Assembly: GCA_021730785.1 (NCBI GenBank)
Contig: JAKFWF010000049.1
Span: 1 to 64,000 of the forward strand
Reading direction: 5' to 3'
DNA length: 64,000 bases
DNA from: Hyphomicrobiaceae bacterium
GTDB taxonomy: Bacteria; Pseudomonadota; Alphaproteobacteria; Rhizobiales; Hyphomicrobiaceae
Shown here: piece by piece, positions 16,185 through 23,546 of the stretch
Numbering within the stretch: the stretch's first letter is position 1
How the letters are laid out: the number at the start of each line of letters is the position of its first letter
The notes under the pieces: model-generated
The model's database searches: none
Told to the model about the DNA's origin: nothing
The model's input: only the letters and a program-made list of their open reading frames with translations
Made by a program: the position numbers and the translations under genes

Positions 16185-16738
16185 TGACGACGCTGACCAA
16201 CATCATCGACCTCGATGCCTTCCTCGTGCGTGCGCTCGCGCAGCGAAGGAACGACAAAGTCGCACCCGTCGCGATCACCCGCGCAGCGTCTGTCGCCTTC
16301 GATTTCGCCGAGCGGTGCGGTGCGGAGGTTGTCGTCATGCCGTTCTTCAGCCCAGCCTACTCGCCTGATCTCGATGTCATCATCATCCCGACCCCTACGC
16401 GCCGGCTTCTCCGCAATCCTAGGCTTCTGGCAACGCAGGTTTTGCACGAGCTGGCACATCACTCTGGCGCGTCATCCCGCCTCAACCGGCCGCATAGCCA
16501 GAAACGCTTCGATGCGGTCTACAATCGCGAAGAGCTGACGGCAGAAATCACAGCCGTGCTGCTGAGCTTTGATCTAGGCATCACCACGCGGCCGATCCTG
16601 CCGAACCATAAATACCTGAGCGCCTACCTCGCCACGCTTGACCGGCCCGACGTAGCGCTCCACGTGGCTCTATCACAGGCGCAGCAGGCGGCGGGGTATT
16701 TGAGGGAGAGCGTGAGGACAAAACCAGCAACGTATTGA
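16184..16738 (+). CDS. Stand-alone zincin-like metallopeptidase, ArdC C-terminal type
   Basis: A 184-residue protein with the zinc-peptidase signature VLHELAHHSG and a downstream Glu helix (REELTAEITAVLL). The spacing and the intervening SRLNRP match the metallopeptidase half of ArdC antirestriction proteins. The N-terminal ssDNA-binding half of ArdC is absent and replaced by about 80 unrelated residues. The start overlaps the stop of the VWA-like gene. A protease acting on host defence or plasmid proteins is possible, but the substrate is unknown. The window also contains a full-length ArdC at 48230. Confidence 0.75.
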   Translation: MTTLTNIIDLDAFLVRALAQRRNDKVAPVAITRAASVAFDFAERCGAEVVVMPFFSPAYSPDLDVIIIPTPTRRLLRNPRLLATQVLHELAHHSGASSRLNRPHSQKRFDAVYNREELTAEITAVLLSFDLGITTRPILPNHKYLSAYLATLDRPDVALHVALSQAQQAAGYLRESVRTKPATY

Positions 16739-16846
16739 CGTCTCATTTGCACAGAGCTGCAGTCTCTTGCGTTCGAAAAGTAGCCGGTATCACTCCCGCA
16801 TGGTCGTCATGAACCACCCATTTCAAGACCAACAATACCATCGCGA

Positions 16847-17773
16847 TTAGTCATTCAGATACCGACAACATCTGAATGCGGCTGTTGGAAAATCATCGTC
16901 TTCGTCTCCATATAACGTGTCCACCTTTATTACTCCAACACCATCCCGCCCGCTTCTCACAGCCATTCTGCCGAATTCCGCATGTGGGTCGTTGCACATC
17001 TCCCAATACCCTCCTATCAAAGAAATGCCGAATATAGTCGTCATCTCCTTGTTCTTCCCGTCCTTGGTGTCCCGCCAGTATGGTCGACAAAACATCATCC
17101 ACTCCTCGTTCGTCAGCAATCTATATTGGAACGGAACTTGGAGTATTGGTAAACATTCTTGCAATTCGTCGAAATATTCTCTCGCGCCCTGCCCGTCGAC
17201 GAACAATGGCGCATCAGGACTTCGATCGGCACGCTCAAGAGAATAATCGTCTATTGAGGTCAGATCGCTATTTAACACCAGTCGCCTCCCAACGGCGAAG
17301 CGCAAATTTGTCAAAGGATGTCGCGATGGCAGGACAACCATTTCTGGTGAAATCGAAGAATCTCTAAACACGGCTCCAGTCGGAAGGTGACTATCAGATA
17401 TGAATGTCATTTTCGCCCGCTTCCAACGTCTTCTATGCACTTCCCAATCTCTGGCGTTCACTAGGCTTGCCATGCCCAAATCACCCGGTGATATGCCACC
17501 CTCCGTAAAATGAGGCACCTGCCCCAACCGGGCGGCATCAAACCGGGCGCCTTCGATCTGTGCGTCAGTGAAGTCGCATCCGGACAAGTTAGCTCCAGTG
17601 AAATCAATGCCCCGGAGGTCCTGCCCAGCGAACGAAAGGCCCGACATATTCCTAAACCGCATGTCCCTATAACCAGCAGCCCTCATCAGGTCCTGGAAGC
17701 TATCACTTTGCGAATCGGCAACTGCTTTTATGCGTCGAAGCAATTCCCGCCGTCGCTTCGCGTCCGCGCTCAT
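16847..17773 (-). CDS. Pentapeptide-repeat/FGE-sulfatase-like fusion protein (308 aa)
   Basis: A 308-residue fusion. Residues 40-85 contain pentapeptide repeats (DLRGIDFTGANLSGCDFTDA). Residues 190-308 resemble the formylglycine-generating-enzyme (FGE/SUMF1) fold: YRLLTNEEWMMFCRPYW corresponds to the family's RLPTEAEWE segment, GGYWEMCND to GNVWEWC, and the end FPTAAFRCCRYL to the terminal GFR segment. The key cysteines of true formylglycine generators are not clearly conserved, so a binding or regulatory role is possible. FGE-like domains occur as modules in bacterial conflict systems. It overlaps the upstream gene by ATGA. Base composition is lower in GC than its neighbours. Confidence 0.65.
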   Translation of the reverse strand: MSADAKRRRELLRRIKAVADSQSDSFQDLMRAAGYRDMRFRNMSGLSFAGQDLRGIDFTGANLSGCDFTDAQIEGARFDAARLGQVPHFTEGGISPGDLGMASLVNARDWEVHRRRWKRAKMTFISDSHLPTGAVFRDSSISPEMVVLPSRHPLTNLRFAVGRRLVLNSDLTSIDDYSLERADRSPDAPLFVDGQGAREYFDELQECLPILQVPFQYRLLTNEEWMMFCRPYWRDTKDGKNKEMTTIFGISLIGGYWEMCNDPHAEFGRMAVRSGRDGVGVIKVDTLYGDEDDDFPTAAFRCCRYLND

Positions 17774-18819
17774 TTCTCGTCATCCTCGATTATTTTTAGG
17801 ACATGGCGCGACAGCTCGACACGGCCATTCTTCATGACCTTGTGGCCCGCTTCCGAAAGTATCATCTTGATCAAACGTTGCCGCACCTTGCCAAGTTCAG
17901 ACCAAGATTTGTCTGATGCCCTTACGTCCTCATAGACAATGAGCAAGTCGTCGCCGCCGCCAAGCACATCTTGAGCATCCGAATAATCGATATCGGCAAG
18001 CCAAGCGCTGAATGTGGCCACGACTTCATCGCCAGCCAACAGGCGTTCAAGGCCACAGAAATCCCGGAACTCAATGTCACCGATAGGGCCGCCCTGCCCA
18101 TCCACCTCCCAGACAGGGTCTCGTTCAGATCGATAACACCGGAATATCGCCTCTGATGATCGGGACTTTACCTTCGAGGGGTGTGGCTTGTCCTTTCTCC
18201 ATTCATCTCGGTTCATCAGCGTCATCCGGCCAGACGCAGGGTTCAATGAAATCTGACCGCGCCTCAAAGCACCGCCGGCGGCGATGCCACAGTAGAGCTT
18301 CAAATGGATCGTCAGTGTCCCGAGGCCAGGTTGCTTACCCTCGATAAGTATCGACGCCAGGATCGTATCGGAGTCTGGGCCCTCACTGTCATCGACTTCG
18401 ATCTTAGGAAATTTGTCGCCTGCACCGGGTGCTCGGCTCCGGCGCGTCGTCGCAACTGTCGCGCCGTTCCCAAGGGATGAGTCTGGGGTAGAGGCACTCT
18501 CCTCTCCTCGTTCGAGGTACTGCAGTTTGAACATTCGATCGTATTGATCGCAAAATTCTGCAGCGCGACCAATTCGCCACAAATCCCAATCAACCGGGAA
18601 ACCGAAATGATCAGCTATTGATTTTTGATGCGAAAAACCAAGCTTATTGTGATTTTTATTGGACGCAGTATCGAATGCCCTGTCGAGGGCTGTCTTGGTG
18701 ACCCCGGTATGAACTCTGAAATTCTTCCAACTTCGAGCCCGAAGCTTCATCAAGTGAGTCAGCTTGGCCCGCAGCTCAGGGATATAGTCCTTGCGCGGCC
18801 TCTCCTCCGCTTCCTTCAT
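17770..18819 (-). CDS. Hypothetical protein, partner of the FGE-like gene (349 aa)
   Basis: From the ATG at 18819 (MKEAEERPRKDY) the protein has 349 residues; a TTG at 18900 would add 27. The first 100 residues look helical and could contain a helix-turn-helix (KNFRVHTGVTKTALDRAFD). The central region has low-complexity Ser/Thr and acidic stretches. The C-terminal 100 residues contain DLLIVYEDVRASDKSW and KMILSEAGHKVMKNG, resembling a small alpha/beta domain. No family was recognised. It shares an ATGA overlap with the pentapeptide/FGE-like gene, so the two proteins very probably act together. Confidence 0.6.
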   Translation of the reverse strand: MKEAEERPRKDYIPELRAKLTHLMKLRARSWKNFRVHTGVTKTALDRAFDTASNKNHNKLGFSHQKSIADHFGFPVDWDLWRIGRAAEFCDQYDRMFKLQYLERGEESASTPDSSLGNGATVATTRRSRAPGAGDKFPKIEVDDSEGPDSDTILASILIEGKQPGLGTLTIHLKLYCGIAAGGALRRGQISLNPASGRMTLMNRDEWRKDKPHPSKVKSRSSEAIFRCYRSERDPVWEVDGQGGPIGDIEFRDFCGLERLLAGDEVVATFSAWLADIDYSDAQDVLGGGDDLLIVYEDVRASDKSWSELGKVRQRLIKMILSEAGHKVMKNGRVELSRHVLKIIEDDEK

Positions 18820-18933
18820 GCTTGCCGGCTCTGTCACGGTGTCCACCTGCCCCAGCACCTGATCAGAGGTAGCATAGCCAGCCGCCCTAGCAAGCTGCAA
18901 GCATGCAAGTCGCCATCGGTCTATCGCCGAAAA

Positions 18934-19362
18934 TTAGAGGCCGACGATGGGGCGTGCAACACCAAGCTTCTTCTCTCGCTTGATACGCTTTGCTTCGATG
19001 CATGACGTGATCGCACGCGCTTGTTGCAGGTCGACGAGCCCTGCTTCGCCAGCTTGCGTTGCAAGACAACCAGCAACGAGTTCAACTCCCTCGACGAAGG
19101 CGTTCGACATCAGGAGCCCCTTATCCAATTCGTCCCGACCATTGTATGGGCGTGCTCTCAACATCTCTTGCGCAAATATGAATTGCGACAGCAGATGCGA
19201 CGGAGTGTCTTGAAACCTTGACTGGCGTCGTTCGAACTGACGGCCAGCTTCAATTGTCACCTCCGAAAGTTTCCCAAAATTCGGTGTCCCGGCATTGCAA
19301 AAGGTCCGCACCGCTTCGATCCAACGCTTCAAGATTTCTATATCGTGTGAATTAAGTGTCAT
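18934..19362 (-). CDS. Hypothetical protein under a CCGTA-type operator (142 aa)
   Basis: A 142-residue helical protein from MTLNSHDIEILKRWIEAVRT. The frame is open for 32 more codons upstream, but that part runs through the palindromic operator at 19382-19398, so the internal ATG is preferred. It contains a Cys/Ala-rich segment (GVELVAGCLATQAGEAG) and a basic end. It lies upstream of, and on the same strand as, the two genes at 17.0-18.8 kb and may be the first gene of that unit. No family recognised. Confidence 0.6.
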   Translation of the reverse strand: MTLNSHDIEILKRWIEAVRTFCNAGTPNFGKLSEVTIEAGRQFERRQSRFQDTPSHLLSQFIFAQEMLRARPYNGRDELDKGLLMSNAFVEGVELVAGCLATQAGEAGLVDLQQARAITSCIEAKRIKREKKLGVARPIVGL

Positions 19363-19381
19363 TGTCCCAGCCAAAACGACA

Positions 19382-19398
19382 ACGGTACCGTATTTACG
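19382..19398 (-). promoter_or_regulatory. CGTA-AA-TACGG operator-like site
   Basis: On the minus strand the site reads CGTAAATACGGTACCGT, the same core as the sites upstream of the genes at 10500 and 11371 except for the first base. It lies 20 bp ahead of the preferred ATG at 19362, which suggests repression of that gene. The following 300 bp on the + strand, up to 19715, hold no gene I can support. Confidence 0.6.
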
Positions 19399-19715
19399 TT
19401 CATACTGTAAATGTGAATAATACTTTCGTGGCTCGATTGAACCTCCTGCTTTTCGCATTTCTCCGGGGAGAGGACGTGGGTCGTATGTGGGTATTGAGAA
19501 CTGGATGTGTGCCTTTCACCTGCCCTCATCAAAGCCACATCGCGCATCCTTCCGCGAATGGCGCCTCCGAAGCATTCTCGGTGCTGTTAACGGCTTGCAG
19601 CAAAAGACCAACTCGATGTCGGCCTCGGATATCCCGAACAGGGACGGCAAGTACGAGCGCGGGCCGGTTGAAGTCAGACGAAAAGACGTGATCAACCAAG
19701 GAACGGACTAATCTC

Positions 19716-20231
19716 ATGGCACAGCAAGACGACAACAACGGGCGTAACGGCATCGATAAGCCGCACGTCAATCCGGGCGCGCCCAGCAAGAATGATCTGC
19801 TCAACTCAACCGCAATTACCTCGCGTAGCACCAGATCGCGCGACAATATCGGCCCCGCGCCCCGCGACAAAAACGGGAAGTGCGTCACCGAAACCGGTCC
19901 GGATCTCCGCTCCGAAAACGCCTACGAAGATCCGCGCATCAAGCCAATCTATGCACGCGTGGCGGTCGATTTCTTCTACGACTTCTATGACTCCCGAAAG
20001 CAGCTTGGTCTGCGCAGTACCGCTGACTACATCATGCACCTGCACGCGATCGCCGAGAAGATTTGCGGCTGCGCTCAGGAATTGCGCGTCAACCATGTCA
20101 CTCCTGAAAAGCAGATCGAGATTCTCGATAAGGCCCTCGAAAGTCTGCTCTTCGTCAGCAGGGAGCGAGGCCTTCCGAGCTGGGTCACGCTGGAGCCGAA
20201 TTTCAGCAAGGACAAAGACGCCAACTCCTAA
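19716..20231 (+). CDS. Hypothetical protein with disordered N-terminus (171 aa)
   Basis: A 171-residue protein. Residues 1-65 are polar and probably disordered (many Asn, Asp and Ser). Residues 80-160 are mainly helical with an aromatic patch (VAVDFFYDFYDSRKQLG) and an HLHAIAEKICGCAQEL segment. No membrane segment or known motif. It is followed 35 bp later by another small gene on the same strand. Function unknown. Confidence 0.6.
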   Translation: MAQQDDNNGRNGIDKPHVNPGAPSKNDLLNSTAITSRSTRSRDNIGPAPRDKNGKCVTETGPDLRSENAYEDPRIKPIYARVAVDFFYDFYDSRKQLGLRSTADYIMHLHAIAEKICGCAQELRVNHVTPEKQIEILDKALESLLFVSRERGLPSWVTLEPNFSKDKDANS

Positions 20232-20266
20232 TCAGCGCAACCTTACCTCCACGGAGACTAGAACCC

Positions 20267-20458
20267 ATGTCCCGATCGACTTCGCGCAACGTCGAGGCCC
20301 AACTTCCGGGCCTCGACAGGAAGACACTCCGCGAGCTGCGCCGTCTGCTTAAGCGCGACAAGATCACGTTAGCGGAATTCATGCGCCGCGGCGTGCAGGC
20401 GTATGATTTTATCTATCCCGGCCCCAGCTATCGGCCACCCGGGCCGAATGCCACTTGA
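20267..20458 (+). CDS. Small hypothetical protein (63 aa)
   Basis: A 63-residue basic protein with a central helical pair (DRKTLRELRRLLKRDKITLA then EFMRRGVQAYDF). The helix-turn-strand pattern around KRDKITLAEFMRRGV resembles the helices of ribbon-helix-helix proteins, but the first strand is not clear. GGAGA lies upstream of the ATG. It is followed by a strong hairpin terminator. It may be a small DNA-binding partner of the preceding gene. Confidence 0.55.
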   Translation: MSRSTSRNVEAQLPGLDRKTLRELRRLLKRDKITLAEFMRRGVQAYDFIYPGPSYRPPGPNAT

Positions 20459-20480
20459 GCGCCTCGTCCCTGCAATCAAC

Positions 20481-20509
20481 AAGCGCGCCGCCTCGCCAGC
20501 GGCGCGTTT
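20481..20509. terminator. Bidirectional hairpin terminator between convergent genes
   Basis: CGCGCCGC (20484-20491), a 7-base loop, and GCGGCGCG (20499-20506), flanked by AAG on the left and TTT on the right. The stem extends to about 11 pairs if one G-T pair is allowed. It lies between the ends of convergent genes, where a shared terminator is expected. Confidence 0.7.
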
Positions 20510-20514
20510 CCATG

Positions 20515-20838
20515 TCAGAGGATGGCCTCGAACCCCTTCCGGCGCATCAGCGAGAGCAGCTTGAGCGTCGAGCCGCTTGGGCGCTTGGCTCCCCGTTCAA
20601 TCTTGCTGACGTAATCCGTTGTCACGTTGAGAGCGCGCGCAAACACGGCTTGGCTGACGCCAGCCTCCTCGCGCATCGCCACAATGTCGGCCGCCGTCAG
20701 ATCCTCGACACTGGTCAGGCATCGCACATCGAACTCGCGCATGGTCTGCTTGTCGACCAAGCCAACGCGATGCATACCGCGCACCGTCTCGTGCATCGCC
20801 TCGGCGATCGGACTGCGAAATTTTTCCTTCTTCTTCAT
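20515..20838 (-). CDS. Antitoxin of a HigBA-like toxin-antitoxin pair (XRE HTH)
   Basis: A 107-residue protein from MKKKEKFRSP. The C-terminal part (about 55-105) is a Cro/cI-type helix-turn-helix: LTAADIVAMREEAGVSQAVF, then ARALNVTTDYVSKIERGAKR. The ATG overlaps the stop of the toxin gene upstream (TGATG). It should bind and neutralise the toxin and repress the operon. Toxin first and antitoxin second is the HigBA order. Confidence 0.85.
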   Translation of the reverse strand: MKKKEKFRSPIAEAMHETVRGMHRVGLVDKQTMREFDVRCLTSVEDLTAADIVAMREEAGVSQAVFARALNVTTDYVSKIERGAKRPSGSTLKLLSLMRRKGFEAIL

Positions 20839-21203
20839 CACACGACCTCCCACAATTCACCTTCCACGATCAGCGCCTCGATACCCTCACTGTCGAGACC
20901 GAGCAGCAACGCGCCGGTCTCAGCCAGATCGTGCTCGTCAGCAGCCGACATGTTGTCCTTCTGGCTCTTCGGAAAACCGTAGAGGAACACGGCGCAGTCA
21001 CCGAGCCGATAGGCGATAACGGTGCGAAATCCTCCGCGGCGTCCAGCACCCTGCCGCGCGACGCGCTGCTTGATGAGGTGCCGTCCGAGCCGCGCATCGA
21101 TAAGCCCATCCTCGGCGCGCATCACGGCCTCGCGTAGCGCTGCATCGGCTACGCCTTCCTTGCGCTGAAAGCGCCGAAATATCTTCGTCTTGTAAATCCG
21201 CAA
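20838..21203 (-). CDS. RelE/ParE-superfamily toxin, HigB-like
   Basis: A 121-residue RelE/ParE-fold toxin: KTKIFRRFQRKEGVADAALR, AEDGLIDARLGRHLIKQRVAR, GGFRTVIAYRLGDCAVFLYG and FPKSQKDNM follow the typical order of the HigB2-like branch. Members usually cleave mRNA on the ribosome. It is coupled to the downstream antitoxin and probably stabilises the plasmid. The N-terminus MRIYKTKIF is at the usual distance from the first conserved segment, supporting the start. Confidence 0.85.
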   Translation of the reverse strand: MRIYKTKIFRRFQRKEGVADAALREAVMRAEDGLIDARLGRHLIKQRVARQGAGRRGGFRTVIAYRLGDCAVFLYGFPKSQKDNMSAADEHDLAETGALLLGLDSEGIEALIVEGELWEVV

Positions 21204-21251
21204 TCGACACCAACTCCGTCCGCAGAACTATAGGACATAGACCCATAAATA

Positions 21252-22250
21252 TCAAGAGCTTTCTGTCGGCGGTTTCAGGCCATTGCGCCGGACGGGCCTT
21301 GCCGGCAGCGTGCGCACACTGACCGCAATCCCGGGCCGCAGTTCCTCAGGTGGTGGCGCTATCGGCAGTGCTGGCGGCAGCTGCTCTGGTATTGTCGGAT
21401 CTGGCTGTGCCTCGATCGCTTTCGCGGCCGGCTCAGGCATCGGTACGGGTTGCTGCTTGGTTGCCGGAGGTGCGCCAAGCGCCAGCCAGACACCGAGACC
21501 GGCGCCAACCTCCACGACGACCGCCATCAGCGCCATAAGCCCGCGCTGGATCTGAGCCTCCTCGAGCCCGAGAGCGCGAGCGAGGGCGGTCGCCTGCGGA
21601 TCGACAGATTGGCCGCTGCCATTGCCGCGCAGCCGTTCGGCCTCGATCTCCTGAGCATTGAGCAGCTCCTCGATGCGTTTGGCCTCAAGTGCGGCGGCGC
21701 GTTCGGTGCGCAGCCTGCCGGCGCCATCGCAGAACTCCCGCAAGGGCGGCTGTGCCGCTGTGCACTGCCGCGACGCTGTCCAGCGCGCATCGGCCTTCGC
21801 AACTGCCAAGGCCTCATCGACAATCGTGAGCGGGCGATGCGCAGGAAGGTCTTTCAGCCTGCCACGCAGCTCGACGATTTTGGTCTGGGCGGCGGCGAGC
21901 CTGCCGTTCTGGCGCTCGCGCTCGCCCGTGACCGCATTGCGGTTGGTGGCCGAAAACCCGAACGCCGCCGCCAACGACAGCGCCGTGAACAACACGAAGG
22001 CCGTGCTTCCCGCTGCAAAAAACCCCCATCGCCGCTCGCACGCCGCATGCGCCAGCGCGACGGCCAACACGGCCTTCAAGATGTCGACGCCCACGCTGAC
22101 CACGCCGAGCACGAGGCCCTCGTTCGGTGTGCGCGCAAGGCTGGCGGCGAACGTGAAATTCATCACCGCCGAAGCGCCGAGCAGCACGAGCGCGGCAAGG
22201 ACGGCAATCGCCGTGAGCAGCTTGGGCATGGGGCGCGTCTCCGACAGCAT
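21252..22250 (-). CDS. Membrane protein with coiled-coil region and Pro-rich tail (332 aa)
   Basis: From the ATG at 22250 (MLSETRPMPKLL), preceded by GGGGCGGA, the protein has 332 residues. The N-terminal half holds about four hydrophobic segments (LTAIAVLAALVLLGASAVMN, LVLGVVSVGVDILKAVLAVA, FFAAGSTAFVLFTALSLAAA). A charged coiled-coil-like segment (RERQNGRLAAAQTKIVELRG) follows, then another membrane segment (LMALMAVVVEVGAGLGVWLAL) and a Pro-rich cytoplasmic tail. The frame extends upstream to 22493, but that part is Cys/Arg-rich and overlaps the promoter of the divergent protease. It resembles uncharacterised plasmid membrane proteins. Confidence 0.65.
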   Translation of the reverse strand: MLSETRPMPKLLTAIAVLAALVLLGASAVMNFTFAASLARTPNEGLVLGVVSVGVDILKAVLAVALAHAACERRWGFFAAGSTAFVLFTALSLAAAFGFSATNRNAVTGERERQNGRLAAAQTKIVELRGRLKDLPAHRPLTIVDEALAVAKADARWTASRQCTAAQPPLREFCDGAGRLRTERAAALEAKRIEELLNAQEIEAERLRGNGSGQSVDPQATALARALGLEEAQIQRGLMALMAVVVEVGAGLGVWLALGAPPATKQQPVPMPEPAAKAIEAQPDPTIPEQLPPALPIAPPPEELRPGIAVSVRTLPARPVRRNGLKPPTESS

Positions 22251-22394
22251 CGATCCGCCCCGACGTAGCGCGACTTGCCCGCTATCAACGATATGGCAGG
22301 CAGGCCCCGCGCATTCGCAGAATTGCAAGCTGGCTGACTGCACCGCATCGCATCGACAGTCGCATCGACCTCCACGCCAAAGAGGAGCGCACCG

Positions 22395-23207
22395 ATGCGA
22401 CGCTGGATTGTCTCCGTTGGTATCGCCGCCGTGGCCATCAATGCCGCGATGTCGAGCGCGGCCTATCGCAATTTCAGCGAGCGCCCATTGCACGAGGCCG
22501 CCAAACTGTTCGACCGCACGGCGCTTCTGTTGCAGGGCACGTCCTCGCTACGCCGAGACAGGATGGCGAGCATCGAGCAGATTGCCGATCTGCGGCCCGA
22601 CGATCCGTTGCGCATGGCGGCTGCGCGAACCGCGCTGCTGGCGGTCAACACTACAGGCGACAAGGGCCAGCGCCGCACTTCCTATTGCACCGCCGTGCTG
22701 ATAGCGCCAGGCACGCTCATCACCAACCATCATTGTGCGTTTGCCGCAGGCAAGCCCTTCGACGCGGCCGAGGTGTGGTTCCAGTACGTGGCCCCGCAGA
22801 CCGCCGATGTCTATCCGGTGCTGAGCCTCCTCGAGTTCGATGAAAAGCTCGATTATGCGCTGCTGCGCATCGCGCTGCCGCCAACCCATGCGGCGCTACG
22901 GGGCTTGCAATCGCCCACAACGCGCGCCGCGGTTCCGGGCGAGCGGGCCATGATCATCCACCATGCTGGCGGCGATGTGCAGCAGGTCTCGCGCGCCCAT
23001 TGCCGGGTTCTGGTCGAGCAGCTGCCGGACAAGCAGTCCATCCGCCACAGCTGCCCGATGCACGGCGGGGCCTCGGGCTCGCTGCTCATAGCCGATGACG
23101 GTGCCGTGCTCGGGCTCAATCACAGCCACAACGCCAACACCGTCATCGGCTATGCAACACCCTTTGCTGCGATCCTGGCGCGCATCGCGCCGGCACATCG
23201 TCCGTAA
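22395..23207 (+). CDS. Secreted trypsin-like serine protease
   Basis: A 270-residue protein with an N-terminal export signal (WIVSVGIAAVAINAAMSSAA) and a chymotrypsin-fold domain. The catalytic triad is visible: His in LITNHHCAF, Asp in EKLDYALLRI and Ser in MHGGASGSLL. Two Cys pairs (YCTAV/HHC and HCRV/SCPM) could be disulphides, consistent with a periplasmic or secreted location. AGAGGAG precedes the ATG. Its substrate is unknown. It is next to membrane and conjugation-related genes, where it might process envelope proteins. Confidence 0.85.
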   Translation: MRRWIVSVGIAAVAINAAMSSAAYRNFSERPLHEAAKLFDRTALLLQGTSSLRRDRMASIEQIADLRPDDPLRMAAARTALLAVNTTGDKGQRRTSYCTAVLIAPGTLITNHHCAFAAGKPFDAAEVWFQYVAPQTADVYPVLSLLEFDEKLDYALLRIALPPTHAALRGLQSPTTRAAVPGERAMIIHHAGGDVQQVSRAHCRVLVEQLPDKQSIRHSCPMHGGASGSLLIADDGAVLGLNHSHNANTVIGYATPFAAILARIAPAHRP

Positions 23208-23258
23208 TCATCCGAATCGATTGACGCGGCGCTGGCGCGTTATTAGCCTTTTGTCATC

Positions 23259-23546
23259 ATGTCGAAGAAATCTGCCCCTGCACCGAAATCTAAGCGCCCG
23301 CCGATCACGGTTGAAAACAACGTGCCGGTGCCGCCGCAAGCCTTCACGCCCACGACCACCAATTATTCTGCCGAACTGGCCAAGCTCAGAAAAGGCCAGT
23401 GCTATCGCATCAAAAATTACGATCTTTACATGCGCATGCGCGCCGCCGCCCACACGCAGAATTCCAAATACGGAAGTGGCTATGTGTGCAGGTGGCTCGG
23501 CAGTTTCGGGCGCATCTGGCGCACCGTTGCATCCAAGAAGCGCTAA
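23259..23546 (+). CDS. Small hypothetical protein (95 aa)
   Basis: A 95-residue basic protein with a Pro/Lys-rich N-terminus (SAPAPKSKRPPITVENNVP). The C-terminal half (RIKNYDLYMRMRAAAHTQNS, YVCRWLGSFGRIWRTV) has the look of a small globular unit. It converges with, and overlaps by 4 bp, the end of the coupling-protein gene on the other strand. Function unknown. Confidence 0.6.
   Translation: MSKKSAPAPKSKRPPITVENNVPVPPQAFTPTTTNYSAELAKLRKGQCYRIKNYDLYMRMRAAAHTQNSKYGSGYVCRWLGSFGRIWRTVASKKR

Noticed and set aside
19487-19711. 74-codon frame before the 171-aa gene
   Set aside because: GTG start without a ribosome-binding site and no conserved features; treated as non-coding.
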